Below are positions 45,246 through 56,351 of a stretch of DNA of 64,000 bases, one piece after another; position 1 is the first letter of the stretch; the number at the start of each line of letters is the position of its first letter. The notes under the pieces are model-generated. The model had not been told where the DNA came from and ran no database searches. It worked only from the letters and a program-made list of their open reading frames with translations. The translations under genes and the position numbers were made by a program. The stretch is from Craspedostauros australis. Taxonomy: Eukaryota > Bacillariophyta > Bacillariophyceae > Mastogloiales > Achnanthaceae. The DNA lies in assembly GCA_026770025.1 (NCBI GenBank), contig JAMXDE010000012.1, forward strand, positions 248,001 to 312,000, in the 5' to 3' direction.

Positions 45246-46297
45246 GCTTGCTGATTGTCTCTACAGAGTATTATATAATACCTGCTAGCTTATTCAGTTG
45301 CTTGGCAGTGCGAATCTTTTGGTGAACACAATCTGCCTCTGCTGCCTTATTTCCTTCTCTTCTCCTCTGTTCTGCTCTTCTCGGCCCAAGATAATGACCT
45401 GACGGGACGATCTGCGATGATGCGTGATGTGCTTCGTAGATGCTTGTGATCCTCTTGAGTATTCTAGAGAATGGCACGCAACCGATGCCTCTCTTGCAAT
45501 AGACCCTTGGGATCCTTCGTGTGGTCTGCTTGTGTTTGTATTGTGTGTGGTGCTGTGTCTCCTGTCGTTGTTGCTGGCCTTGCTCTTCACGCAGCTGTGG
45601 CTGCGGTTGCCGAAGCTTTCCCTTGTTTGCTGATTCCAACAACAACGACCAGAGATCTGTTGAGATCAGCTCCGAAACAGAAGTATCCTTCGTCCGCACT
45701 CGCCTTGCCATCAAAAAGTTCGTTGACCTTCGGCGGGTCTCGACGCAGACATCGTTTGGTCGATTGGGTCGTACGTGCGGCCGACCTTGTGCAGACATTA
45801 TTCAGACAAACGAACAAGCCAACACAACGCAAACCACGAGGTCCATCTGTGCACTTCGCGAGCTCCATCCACAAGAAACCAAATTTTCGTTTTCGTTCCC
45901 GCCAAAACCCACACCACGAAGCCACTGAAACGAGCGTGGACAGACACGACCGACCAATGCTCCATCGAACAAGAAGGAGAGGTCACGAGAGAGCCGACGC
46001 AACAGGCAGAACGAAACGACAGAAACGGGCTCCGAGCACCAATACTCAAGAGAGTAGTTGTACTATACGGCTACGAGCAGCGACAACACAAACAACATCC
46101 TCTACTCGCATAGAGAGCAACGACGAGGACGAAAGATCATGGGAGAGTTGCAAGGGCTGAATTCTTGGAGTAACACCATCATACTTGCACACGTGCGCGC
46201 TTCGAAGTACTCGTAGGAGCAGTTCGCAGGAGCAGCTCGGAGGGCAGGTGGTCAGCCGGAGCAGCTGCAACAGCCGCGGAGCACCGTCGAATACAAG
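45246..46297. promoter_or_regulatory. Bidirectional promoter space between RPN2 and the PH/PDZ gene
   Basis: A 1.05-kb gap between two divergent starts, with no supported gene inside. Both promoters must lie here. A TATA-like TATTATATAATA is about 20 bp upstream of the RPN2 ATG (45270-45281), which is very close and more likely part of the leader. Confidence 0.4.
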
Positions 46298-49200
46298 ATG
46301 CTTCCGAACGCTTCGGCCTTTTCCACGCCAAGCCACGGCTCCCAGAAGCGCCAGCATCATTCGCAGGATCGTTCGCATCAACAGCAACAGCAAGCACGCC
46401 GCGGCGCGCATGCCGCTCAGCAAAACAGACAGCTCTTCCAATCTCCCCAGAACTCTGCGCATGCCACCGAGAATGATCCCTACCAGACCCCCCAGCCACG
46501 ATATCCAACCCCATCCAGCAACCTGGCGCCCCTGGTGCTTGATCCGAACGCTGGTTCTGCCTCATCGCTGCAGAATGCGATGAACAGCCATCAACGGCAA
46601 CAGGGGAAGCGGCGGCAGCTATTCGACACGCCAAAGTCGGCCACTTCGACGGTCGGCAAGTTCTTGGCAGCTGTGTCCACTCCGCTGTCCTCCAAATCAA
46701 CGTCACGCAGAAAGGTGAGCACCAGCTCTAGCACGGGTACGCCCGGCTTGATGTCGACGCCGTATTCCGTCGCATCCCACGCCAGCAGCGCTTCGGCGGC
46801 ATCAAGTTACCACTTTCACGCTTCAGCGACACCGCATGGTGCGAACCATGGCGTGAACTACGGCGCCAGTGGTGGCAACAGTCTTTTCGATGGCCGTGGC
46901 GGTGGCGGGAGTAACAGCCGCAGCAACAACAGCAGCAGTAACAGCAGTATGAATGGGCATGTGCATGGGCATGGGCATGGCGGCAGTTCCAACGATGATT
47001 CGAATGGAAACGGCACTCTGAACGCTCCACTGCACAGCACGCATCAATCCGCGGCGACGCTGTCGCGTGTTGCATCAAAGGCCGGGTACCTCAACAAGCT
47101 TGGAGCCAACATCCCGGAATTCAAACGCCGATTCTTCGTTCTGCAGCAGACGACGAAGCTCTACTACTACCTGTCCCCCAACGACGTTCTCCCCCGTGGT
47201 GCCTTGGATTTGCAGAACTGTGAGATACAACCGCTCAGCCCGGACGGACAGCCATCGGACGGCAGGTTCCGTTTCATCCTGCAGCTCTCCAACCCCAACC
47301 ACGGCGCCAATTCGCACCAGGCGCTTCCGCGCAACGTCGTCCTGGAGGCTCGATCCAAAGACCAAGCGCAGGAGTGGATGAAGAACCTTCAGGAGGAACA
47401 ACTGGACTACCAGAAGGAGCAGGTGGAAGTCGTATCGCAGCGTTGCCAAAAACGGCAGCTGCAGATAAAGGAACTTCAGGATCAGCTGGCCATGTATGCA
47501 ATGATAGAGCAGGAACGAGATGACGCTATCGAAGATGCGCAAAGTTGGAAGCATCAGTATCAAAGCATCGAGCGACAGCTCGGATCGTTGGCGCAGAAGG
47601 TTTCCATCAAGTTTCAGCTCCAGCTCGATGATTCCATGGTCGAAGACGACGCTCCTCTCGGCGATGAAAGCAAGGAGGATCCTGGCGATGGCGATTATTC
47701 GGAGAACGACAAGGAAGTACCAACGAAGGCGCAGCATCAGGCAGGCACTGTAGACGATGGAGTATGTCGCAACGACGGACACGGTAGAGACGGTGGAGTC
47801 AGTGGAGACGATAGAGGTGAAGGTGAAGGCAAAGAAAACGAAAGCATGGAGCAAACGTCACCCACCAAAGAAATCTCCGAGTCTGCTTTGATGTCTTCCG
47901 AAGATTCCCTCTCGTTACTATCTCGTCTGTGCGATAGAGTGCATCAGTCCTTGAAGGAAGCCAACAATGTGATGGACAGCTTGGACGGTGACCTCAAAGA
48001 ATCGCACAAGCAGCATGCACTGACGGAGAAACGGATGCAAAAGGCAGAAAAGCACATCCTCAAGCTATGGGAGGAAAACTGTGCGCTGAGGAAGGAAAAT
48101 AAGGCCGTGCGCAAAACGTTGAAACAGAAGAAGCGGGACAAGCGCGTTCTCGTGCGCGAACTGAAGGCAATCCACACCATGCAGCTGGAGGAAGAGCAGC
48201 GGCAAAAGCAGCAGCTGCAACAACAACGACAAAGACATCTGGAGGAGAGCCAGCGGAGGCGGGCGAATGTATCGGCATCTCTGCCAGCGACGTTGGGTGG
48301 AAAATCGCAGCTGACGCAGTCTGGGGTTGTGCAGCACCGGCATCAGCCTCAGCAGGACGCCGCCGATGATGGTTTCCTTGCGAGCGACGAGGAACGTTTG
48401 TTCAGCGAGCTGGAGGAGCACGTCAGCACTAGCATTCGGCTGAATGAAAAGTACTTGCGAAAGGGCCCAATCGTCGACGGTACCAACAAGAACAAGAACA
48501 CCAACGACAGCAATGACAACGGCAGGGATGGTAAGACTGCGAAAGACATGACGCAAACGACCACATTGACAGCAGGTCGTACAAACGCTGCAACGCCGCT
48601 GTCTCTGTACGATGACGACCGAGTCGTTGGTCGAGTCGTTGATCGAGTCGAGGAGCACAGGAGCGGCAGCCCAAGTAGGGATATGCTCACGACATCGGCG
48701 GCAAATGGCGGTGCCCCTTCGCAGCAAAGGACTGTCATGTCACCCCTGCGACCAAAGGTACTGTCATTGCTGGATGACCAGAGCTCTGGTAGCAGCGATG
48801 GCGGCGATGACGATAGTACGGAAGAAGATGGTGATGATGTTGATGGTTCGACGAATAAAAATCCTGACGCAACACGATTCAGCAGTGTCGTTAGCAGTGT
48901 CGTTGGTGGCACAGACCGCAACCTCCTCAGCAGCGATAGTGAAGACGACGATGATGAAGACGACCATGATGAATATGATGACAGCACTGGGGAGCAGGTT
49001 GTGAATGGAACCAGCAAGGGAAGAGATGTCAAGGACAGCAGCAATCACGACGACAATCAATGCATCGTTTCGCTGTCTGGTGTTTCATCGTTGATCGCGG
49101 AAAATGGCGATGCGTCATCAGTTGCGCCGTCGATTGGCTCGACCAGTCATTCCCAGCACGTATTTCGAAAGTACAACACCGATGCACCATCCTCTAACAT

Positions 49201-50404
49201 GTCATCAATCCATCAAGATCTGGACCATATCGACATCGATGACAACAGTCACAGCAACAACTACGGCAATGGCAATGGCACGGATTCGGAACGATCAGCT
49301 GGAATGTCGTGCGAAACGCCTGCCATCACGTCCAACGGCCAAGCAACGTCAAGGATATCGTGTCCGTTGGCGGACATCGTCGAAACCTACGACGATAGCA
49401 AAGATTCGTCAACCATGTCGCACGGGGACACGTGGAGAGTGTACCACCTGGAGTTTCATTCACAAAAGATCGGTATTCAATTTTGCAAGGTGCCACCGCC
49501 TCCCAAGGAAGCGCAATCCAGAGGGCTCCTGACGGAAGCCATCAAGGCTGACATGTTCGTGGGCGGTCATGGAGATGCATTGATGGAGCGTGGGGTCAAT
49601 GATTTGTCATCATCTGCCCTGAACACGTGCCAAGTGGCGACGCCGAGCGATTTCGTTCTTGTCTGTGGCTTCGAAGGTTTCAACTTGTCCCTGTCCATGA
49701 ACCGACCGAAGCTGGGAGCCAGATTGGTTGCGTTCGATGGCATATCCGTGGAGAATGGTCCATGGACATTCGATAGCATCCGACGCGCGATCAAATCCCG
49801 ATCCAGGCCGCTCAAGCTGAGCTTCCGAAATGATCCACTAACACCCGATCAACGAAGCATCCTCACCCAGGCGTTGAATGATGTTGACGTCCACCGGGGA
49901 CCACAAGGACGGCCTACATCTCATCAACCGATGCAAGAATCATACCATTCCGGCATCCACCACCAGCCGGCGTCATCGGCAAGTCATCTCCACCATCACG
50001 ACCGCCAACACCAGTACCAGCAGACTCAGCAGTCGCAGCAACAGTTTGGTCCCGCAGACGAGATGGATCTGCACGACGTTCAGTTGGAGCATGATCCAGT
50101 TCTGGACCTCAGTTCTGACACAAGCAACGCGAACTGCGGCAGGTGGAGGAAACGATTGGGATCGGTGTCGTCGCAAAGCAGCAGCAACTCGACGAGCCAC
50201 AACCGCAGACCAACCTTCCAGACATTCAGCGAAGCGGGCTCCAGCGTCATCTCCGCATCGTTGGCGCCTTTGATGGCCAATTTGCTGAAGGGCGTTTCGG
50301 ACCGGTCCCAGCCTAGCGAAAGAACTCCACCAGCGTACCTGGCGCGACGAGAGCTGCCTCACAACGACCCGCAACATCAAAACTTCCAGTCGTCGTTGTT
50401 GTGA
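46298..50404 (+). CDS. PH domain / coiled-coil / PDZ-like protein
   Basis: Single-exon gene of 1368 residues. Residues 1-255 are low complexity (Gln, Ser, Asn, Gly-His repeats). A pleckstrin-homology domain at about 260-365 starts KAGYLNKLGANIPEFKRRFF and continues VLQQTTKLYYYLS...GALDLQNCEI, closing with the expected helix DQAQEWMKNLQEEQ. A coiled coil runs from it to about 430 and a second at about 545-655 (ENKAVRKTLKQKKRDKRV, EEEQRQKQQLQQQRQ). A long acidic Ser/Asp region follows. Residues about 1045-1180 (RVYHLEFHSQKIGIQFCKV, then FEGFNLSLSM, PKLGARLVAFDGISVENG, IRRAIKSRSRPLKLSF) look like a PDZ-type fold with a phosphoinositide/peptide-scaffold flavour. A role at membranes is inferred from the PH domain. 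Confidence 0.82.
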   Translation: MLPNASAFSTPSHGSQKRQHHSQDRSHQQQQQARRGAHAAQQNRQLFQSPQNSAHATENDPYQTPQPRYPTPSSNLAPLVLDPNAGSASSLQNAMNSHQRQQGKRRQLFDTPKSATSTVGKFLAAVSTPLSSKSTSRRKVSTSSSTGTPGLMSTPYSVASHASSASAASSYHFHASATPHGANHGVNYGASGGNSLFDGRGGGGSNSRSNNSSSNSSMNGHVHGHGHGGSSNDDSNGNGTLNAPLHSTHQSAATLSRVASKAGYLNKLGANIPEFKRRFFVLQQTTKLYYYLSPNDVLPRGALDLQNCEIQPLSPDGQPSDGRFRFILQLSNPNHGANSHQALPRNVVLEARSKDQAQEWMKNLQEEQLDYQKEQVEVVSQRCQKRQLQIKELQDQLAMYAMIEQERDDAIEDAQSWKHQYQSIERQLGSLAQKVSIKFQLQLDDSMVEDDAPLGDESKEDPGDGDYSENDKEVPTKAQHQAGTVDDGVCRNDGHGRDGGVSGDDRGEGEGKENESMEQTSPTKEISESALMSSEDSLSLLSRLCDRVHQSLKEANNVMDSLDGDLKESHKQHALTEKRMQKAEKHILKLWEENCALRKENKAVRKTLKQKKRDKRVLVRELKAIHTMQLEEEQRQKQQLQQQRQRHLEESQRRRANVSASLPATLGGKSQLTQSGVVQHRHQPQQDAADDGFLASDEERLFSELEEHVSTSIRLNEKYLRKGPIVDGTNKNKNTNDSNDNGRDGKTAKDMTQTTTLTAGRTNAATPLSLYDDDRVVGRVVDRVEEHRSGSPSRDMLTTSAANGGAPSQQRTVMSPLRPKVLSLLDDQSSGSSDGGDDDSTEEDGDDVDGSTNKNPDATRFSSVVSSVVGGTDRNLLSSDSEDDDDEDDHDEYDDSTGEQVVNGTSKGRDVKDSSNHDDNQCIVSLSGVSSLIAENGDASSVAPSIGSTSHSQHVFRKYNTDAPSSNMSSIHQDLDHIDIDDNSHSNNYGNGNGTDSERSAGMSCETPAITSNGQATSRISCPLADIVETYDDSKDSSTMSHGDTWRVYHLEFHSQKIGIQFCKVPPPPKEAQSRGLLTEAIKADMFVGGHGDALMERGVNDLSSSALNTCQVATPSDFVLVCGFEGFNLSLSMNRPKLGARLVAFDGISVENGPWTFDSIRRAIKSRSRPLKLSFRNDPLTPDQRSILTQALNDVDVHRGPQGRPTSHQPMQESYHSGIHHQPASSASHLHHHDRQHQYQQTQQSQQQFGPADEMDLHDVQLEHDPVLDLSSDTSNANCGRWRKRLGSVSSQSSSNSTSHNRRPTFQTFSEAGSSVISASLAPLMANLLKGVSDRSQPSERTPPAYLARRELPHNDPQHQNFQSSLL

Positions 50405-50703
50405 TGCAAGGCGCATGGCAAATGATGCGCCTGTTCGCAGTCTTGCAGCTACGCAGGTGTGTACAAAATGTGAAAATATGACAATAGCAGAGCAGCGTCA
50501 TCGTACGAGTATGCAATCTTCAGATGCATGCTTGGATGGATGGATGCATGGATAGATGGATGGCAAAGCTGCGAGTAGTGTATTCTACGTACCAATACAT
50601 GTGATGTAATTGTGAAGGTATTCGTAGAGTAACAAGGATAGGAATGTGTTGTGTTTGTATCATACAACTCTCTATACGCGCACAGTACAATACCTCTGCT
50701 CTG

Positions 50704-52371
50704 TTAAGCTTGCTTCTTTTCTTCATTCCCCTCATGGTGTTGTTGCTGCTGCGGCTGCTCCCGTTTTTTCTTGTTGCCGCACTCAAGAAGAAGATTGACC
50801 GTATCCCACGCCATCTCGGCCGATCGGGTTGTCTCGTCGAGCCGTTGCAGTAGGGCGCACATCTTCGCATCGATCTGCGATGAGATCCGCGCTTCGCTAT
50901 CCGGCAACGCGGCCTTTGCCAACGCCAGAAAGATCGGGATGTTGGCAGGGTCGTACCCCCGACCAGTCGCAGCCGCCTCGAGCTTGACCTTGATCAAATC
51001 CTCGTTCGCCTTCCTTGCGACCAGCAGATACCGTGCCTTCGTCCGTGCGGACGTGTACTCGAACTCTCTGCGTTTGACGCGCCGCAGCAGCTCCCTCACC
51101 CGGTAGTGGAAGAGGCCGCGAACGGTCACATTGATGTCGAAGGTCAGCGCGAGGGGGCTGCTGCCAGGAAGGAAGACTTTCATCGCTTTCTCATCCAGAT
51201 CTTCGGGCGGTGGGGCGATGCGCTTCATGATGTACGTCACCACGATGGGCTCCTCCCTCGGCTGTATTCTCGTGGCGAGATTCTTGGACAGGAGGATTTC
51301 CTCAAGCGACGAAAAGTTGAAGGAGACGTGATCCAGCAACTCGGTGAGAACGCGGTCGCAGTTGACCTGGCTGTTATCATTCGGATCGATGAGGTGTTTG
51401 TCAATGACGTACTGATACAGAGCATGGACGACTTCATCCAAGGTGAGAACGGCAGGGACGTAGATGTCATTCTCGAATGCGACAGATTTGGAAGCCGCCA
51501 TCTCGCCCACTCCGCCACCTTCCAATTTGACCCGCTTTCTCTGCGGCTTGTCGTTGAGATGTTTTGGAAAGAATGCGTTGGCCAGTTCGGTGGAGGGCTT
51601 GTAGACCGGTTCTGGGCGAGAGGGGTGCAACGTGATGGTCGATGCCACGAAGTGGAACTTGAACCCTGGCGGAGGAGGGCGCTCGGAGTAGTGGTTGGGA
51701 TAGAACACGACGAACGCGTTTGAATCCTCGGACATGGACTTGCTCCATTTGAGGGTCTGCACGCCCGATGCCTTGCACTGGCTGGGATCGACTTGAAGTG
51801 GCTCCTCCTGCTTGGCAGCGGCGGTGGCAGGAGCCTTGCGCTTTCCAGATCTGGACTTTTTGGGTGGGAGCACGGGTGCGACCGGCGGCGCCTGCTGTAT
51901 TGGCTGGTAGACCGTCTGGAACTCCACCTTCATCTCATCGAAGAGGTGGGTGAATGCGGCCGGCTCCACGGGTTCCTCCTCTGGGTCACCCATCAGCCTG
52001 TACCGCGGCTCGAAGACCGATGGCGCCCCCGTCCCGATGCGCTTGTCAACGTTGGCGGCACCCTCGTGATCCAGATTGTCGATCAGCAACCTCCCCTCCA
52101 CGATCAGCTTGAACGTCGATGGGTTCTGCCTCGAATTGAGGAACTGATGCGACACGAACATCCGCGAGTGCGTCCGTCGATACTCGCTGTTCTCGCACAT
52201 CACGTGCGTGAGACGCCGCCTCGTCCGCTTCGCACGGTCCTCCGTCCTCTTCTCCAGCTCGTCGATCTGCTTCAGCCTCCGTGAGTACGAGCTCCAGATC
52301 TCCTTCAGCCGAGACTTCGGCAGCCCTGCCCGTGCTTCCCCTTCATCCTTCTCTCTTTCCTGATTCTCCAT
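50704..52371 (-). CDS. BAF60: SWI/SNF complex subunit, BAF60/SMARCD family (SWIB domain)
   Basis: Single-exon gene of 555 residues starting MENQEREKDEGEARAG. The frame extends eight codons upstream but without an ATG. Members are core subunits of SWI/SNF chromatin remodellers. The N-terminal helical region is LPKSRLKEIWSSYSRRLKQI; the middle has SRQNPSTFKLIVEGRL and FVVFYPNHYSERPPPPGFKF. The SWIB part at about 285-360 reads YVPAVLTLDEVVHALYQYVI, KHLIDPNDNSQVNCDRVL. The C-terminal segment RELLRRVKRREFEYTSARTK and LALAKAALPDSEARISSQID also fits BAF60. An insert after residue 170 (KKSRSGKRKAPATAAAKQEE) is lineage-specific looking and could be an NLS. It converges with the PH gene across 299 bp that hold nothing recognisable beyond a TGGATGGATGCATGG repeat. 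Confidence 0.92.
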   Translation of the reverse strand: MENQEREKDEGEARAGLPKSRLKEIWSSYSRRLKQIDELEKRTEDRAKRTRRRLTHVMCENSEYRRTHSRMFVSHQFLNSRQNPSTFKLIVEGRLLIDNLDHEGAANVDKRIGTGAPSVFEPRYRLMGDPEEEPVEPAAFTHLFDEMKVEFQTVYQPIQQAPPVAPVLPPKKSRSGKRKAPATAAAKQEEPLQVDPSQCKASGVQTLKWSKSMSEDSNAFVVFYPNHYSERPPPPGFKFHFVASTITLHPSRPEPVYKPSTELANAFFPKHLNDKPQRKRVKLEGGGVGEMAASKSVAFENDIYVPAVLTLDEVVHALYQYVIDKHLIDPNDNSQVNCDRVLTELLDHVSFNFSSLEEILLSKNLATRIQPREEPIVVTYIMKRIAPPPEDLDEKAMKVFLPGSSPLALTFDINVTVRGLFHYRVRELLRRVKRREFEYTSARTKARYLLVARKANEDLIKVKLEAAATGRGYDPANIPIFLALAKAALPDSEARISSQIDAKMCALLQRLDETTRSAEMAWDTVNLLLECGNKKKREQPQQQQHHEGNEEKKQA

Positions 52372-55300
52372 TGTGAAGTGATTTGATCTGAACACTGCGA
52401 CCTCCTATGCTCCTGCTTGGATGTCAGTATGACAAGTAGACTATTGTATTGTTGCAAAGAACCTGGAACGACCTGGTCGGTATCAAGTGCTTGGGTGTGT
52501 TGGCGGCATTGGTTGGGCAGGCAGTGTTGTGGTTTGTCGTGAAGTTGTTGTTGCCACCATGCCGATCTCTGTTTTGGTTGTGTGATAAATGGAATCGTTC
52601 GACTAAGAACAAATTGAAACACGTTAGCACATTCATTGCACGACTGGATGACTACCGTACTGAAGTACAGACCAACATGAACCCAAGTTCTAACAGTTGA
52701 ATTGTCTATGGTCGAAGAGGTCGACATACAATTGGAGGCAGCGGCAGTATTTTAATAATACACCTTCTTCGTCCCATACCGATGTTGACAGACGTAAAAT
52801 ATATCGATTAATTGTCTCCCCAATTGACTCCAGCGACTGAAACACACTTTGAACCGTGATAGTATCACGCTAGAGAGCCGAATGAAGAGACGGAGGCGTC
52901 CAGTTCGGAGTGTCTGCTGCTGTCAAGGACACTGCCGTAAGTGTTGATGATGTCCTCCGGCTTGCTCGGAGTGCAGATACAGGGAGCAGACAGGGCAAGT
53001 CGACGAACACATGCTCATCATTTGCAAGGAGATCGTCAACAGAAGCCCGGAGCACAAGCCTGGCATGGTACTGTATGGCATGGTCGATAGTCGTGCGCCG
53101 TGAGATGAATCGAGGTCACACCATTGTTTGGTTTGGGGAGTACCCGCTTTTGTGGCAGCGATGAAGCACAGAGCACAGAGGGCAGAGCACAGAGGGCAGA
53201 GAAACAGGGTGGAGGTCTACCTCGCGAAGATCGATTGCTACATCCTCGTATCGTATTCTGGCGCCGCACCACACTACCGCGTTGCGAGTATGGGCAAGAT
53301 GCGAGTATAGTACGATGCGAGTACGTTGCTCGCTCTGGCCACATTTGCGCACATGTGGTGGACTTAATCTCACTGAAGGCCCATGTTTGCATGTTTCGAG
53401 GACATTGCCGACCATTCAGAAAGTCCAACTCGTTGGGCTTTGGTTGGATGGAGAAGGGCAGAACAAGCGTTTTTGTGATTGCCCAGGTCATTTGGAGGAC
53501 GAGAGCGCAACATTGCAGTTGATGTCGCGAGCGCTGTGTCAGAAAATGGAATTCTGGCCGAAGCCCACAGGCCGACTGCGTGTATTTGATGTGGAGCGAG
53601 TGCAGAGAAGAATACTCTGCTCTCTATTCCGCGCAATTACTCTGTTCCTGTTTCGCTCGCCACCGCCAACTGAAAGCCTATCGTTTCAAAAGAAAACATG
53701 AACAATTGTACTAGAGCATGCCACGCTCCTTGTGCTACACGCTACCACTAGGAAGTATGGGTGGCCTCTTCGCAGTCTTGCAGGCGCTGATGCGAGTGCA
53801 ATACTCGCACCGTGCTGAGCCGGTTGTGTTGGTCGTTGATCTTGGTGCTGTTCATCGGCCTGCAACGGATACGTCGAGGCGAGGCGAGACGATGCGAGGC
53901 AAGATGTTTGATTTCCATTCGCTGGAACTGTAACCTCCCATCCATTCTGTGGATTGAATGAATCCTCTCGCGCACAAGAAACTCTAACATGGCAGATGGA
54001 CCTTTGCGGTTGTTCCTTCTCTTCTATTCTATAATACTTGCGTTAGGACGTGCCCCCGTGTGTGGCTAATCCTTGCAACGCACGACCAGAGACCCGCACA
54101 AGGATGAATAGCTTGCCCCCAGTCGTCCACCAGCCTGCATTGTTGTTGTTCAAATTCTTGCGAGAAAGTGGCGGCAGCGCATGGGTGAGGCTGGCGACAC
54201 TCCCAACGAAGTCCCGAAAGGGAGAAGCGCCGCGAACTACCACCCTCGTTCCTTCGTCCGCCTCTCGACATCTCGCGAATGAGGCACGTTCTGCTATCAA
54301 TCCGGATCGGGAGGAATTGCGTGCGTAACAGTGAGGGACACGAAGCCAAAGACCAAACCATGGGTGAGCAAGGAGCGCATGCGCAGCCGGCAAACATGAC
54401 CGCCTCCCATAGATGATGCCGCTTTGTCCCTTGCGTGCATGACCCTGTTCACTGGGCTATGTGGCAGAATGTACCGGCTCGTACTCTACCATGCTATACT
54501 CTGGTGCTCCGTGCTCGGCTTCGAACGAGGATGGTACACGTACCAGGAATGAAATTCCGTCATGCTCTCTACTACCAACAGAGGGCGCAATCGCGGCACA
54601 TGCTGAGAGAGAGAGAGAGAAGCACGTTCGGGGCAAGCGTAGCATGGGACCTGACATGACACACGCAGAATCTGCCTATCTCACAGGCTCTTGGAAGAAA
54701 ATGGCGCCTGCTTTTTGGGTGGAGCACAGCAACGCCTAATTTGTATCTCAATATCTGTCAATTGAAACCTATTTCCTCTCATGTGTCATTTGCTGCCTTT
54801 TGTCAAAGCATGAAACGCACTGCCATCGATAGAAAGCGCCGGTTTGGGTCTGGACCACAGAGGCACAGTGAGATGTCTTGGCATCGCTGTTGTGATCGTC
54901 ATCGTCGTTGTCGTCGTTGTTGGTGTTGTGCAGATCGTACGAGCAACGCACACGAGGACGGAGCTGCAACAGCGGTTCAGTTTTGGCACGACTCGGGGAT
55001 GATGCCATCCAACGTCGATGTGTCGAATGTCACCATCCTCGTACAATTCTAGTACAGGTAATACGTAGCAACTATTATTGTTCACCTCTTTCAGAGTGTC
55101 ATTTGTTGCCAAAGTGGAGATTCCTTGATACCGATACGACAAAAAGGAGTTCACAACCAAGACACACAAGATGTCCGCCAAAGCAATTAATCACCAAGGG
55201 TGGCTGTTCGGCAAGATCGAAACTACGACTAAGACTTAGCCGCACAAAGATGAGGCGGTCGCCAACCAAGAACGATTGTAACACGGACGGCACAATCCAG

Positions 55301-56351
55301 ATTCGGTTGGTCACAACCATGGCGTTCAAGGTTAATCCATTTCGTTCACAACTTGTCCCCCTGGTCATCCAAGCCAAGAACATCGATTAAATCCAATGTA
55401 ACAAATACCAATGCAGAAAGGCCCGACACGATGTCCAAGGCACGTCTCCGGAACCCCACACGCCAACCAAGATTCCAGCAACCAGGTGTCATGGTTCGCG
55501 CCCATGTAGCGCTCTCTCGCATGGCGACTCCGTCCCGCGAAAGTTGCCCCAGACCCAAAGGAACGCTCATCAAAGTTGCGAGAGCGCCAGGAACCAAGAC
55601 ATGGAGCAAAACACCGAAAGATCATCACACAAGCGATCTCATCCCGGATTGACATCAACTCAAGCGAAAGACAAGGGATAAAGAAGCGGAGAGATTGGCA
55701 AGAGGAGCTGAAGTCCGGGGCAAGACTAAAACAGAAGTTGCGGCGCTCACAACATCGAACGGAACAGTACCCCTCGTTTCGTCGCTTCTTTCGTGTCCGT
55801 TGGCCTCGCACCCGTCCTCAGACCCATACATCACATAATCGATCAATCAGTCCACCAAACAAGCAACTTCCTCCAGCCAGTCAACCACCCACCCTCACGG
55901 CCAACACTACACCTATAGTACACACCATACATCCTCGAAACTGATCTTGTGACCACCAAGATCAACGACACCACAGACCGCGACAGCAACAACGCAGAAC
56001 AGACGACACCAACAGAGGTCAAGTACCTTTCCTCATCGTCACCACCGTCACCACCGTCACTAACGTTACTCCCGTTACTGCCACTGTTCTGGAACGAATT
56101 CCGCCCACCCTGCACATCCACAGAACGAGTGCTCATCCGTTTTACGACGAGTACCAGTTCCTTCTCTGCACACCGCAGCAGCAGCCCTTGTGAGCTTTTC
56201 GAATCAGCAACTCTCCACCACGAGCATCAGCCTCAGCCTCAGCGTCGCCACCCCACAGTGCAGTTCAGCTCTCCTCCTCCCACTCCACAGCCACACGGTG
56301 TGAGCGAAAGCGAAAGCGAAAGCCTAAACAGAACAACCACAATACGTGCAA
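52372..56351. other. Large divergent intergenic region
   Basis: About 4 kb with no supported gene on either strand. It contains AGAGGGCAGAGCAC-type repeats (53165-53202), clustered GCGAGTA/GTACG motifs (53282-53330), a GA run (54607-54621), a repeated GTTACT/CACCGTCA phrase near 56040-56070, and CAGCCTCAGC repeats in the likely leader of the next gene (56225-56250). Confidence 0.5.
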
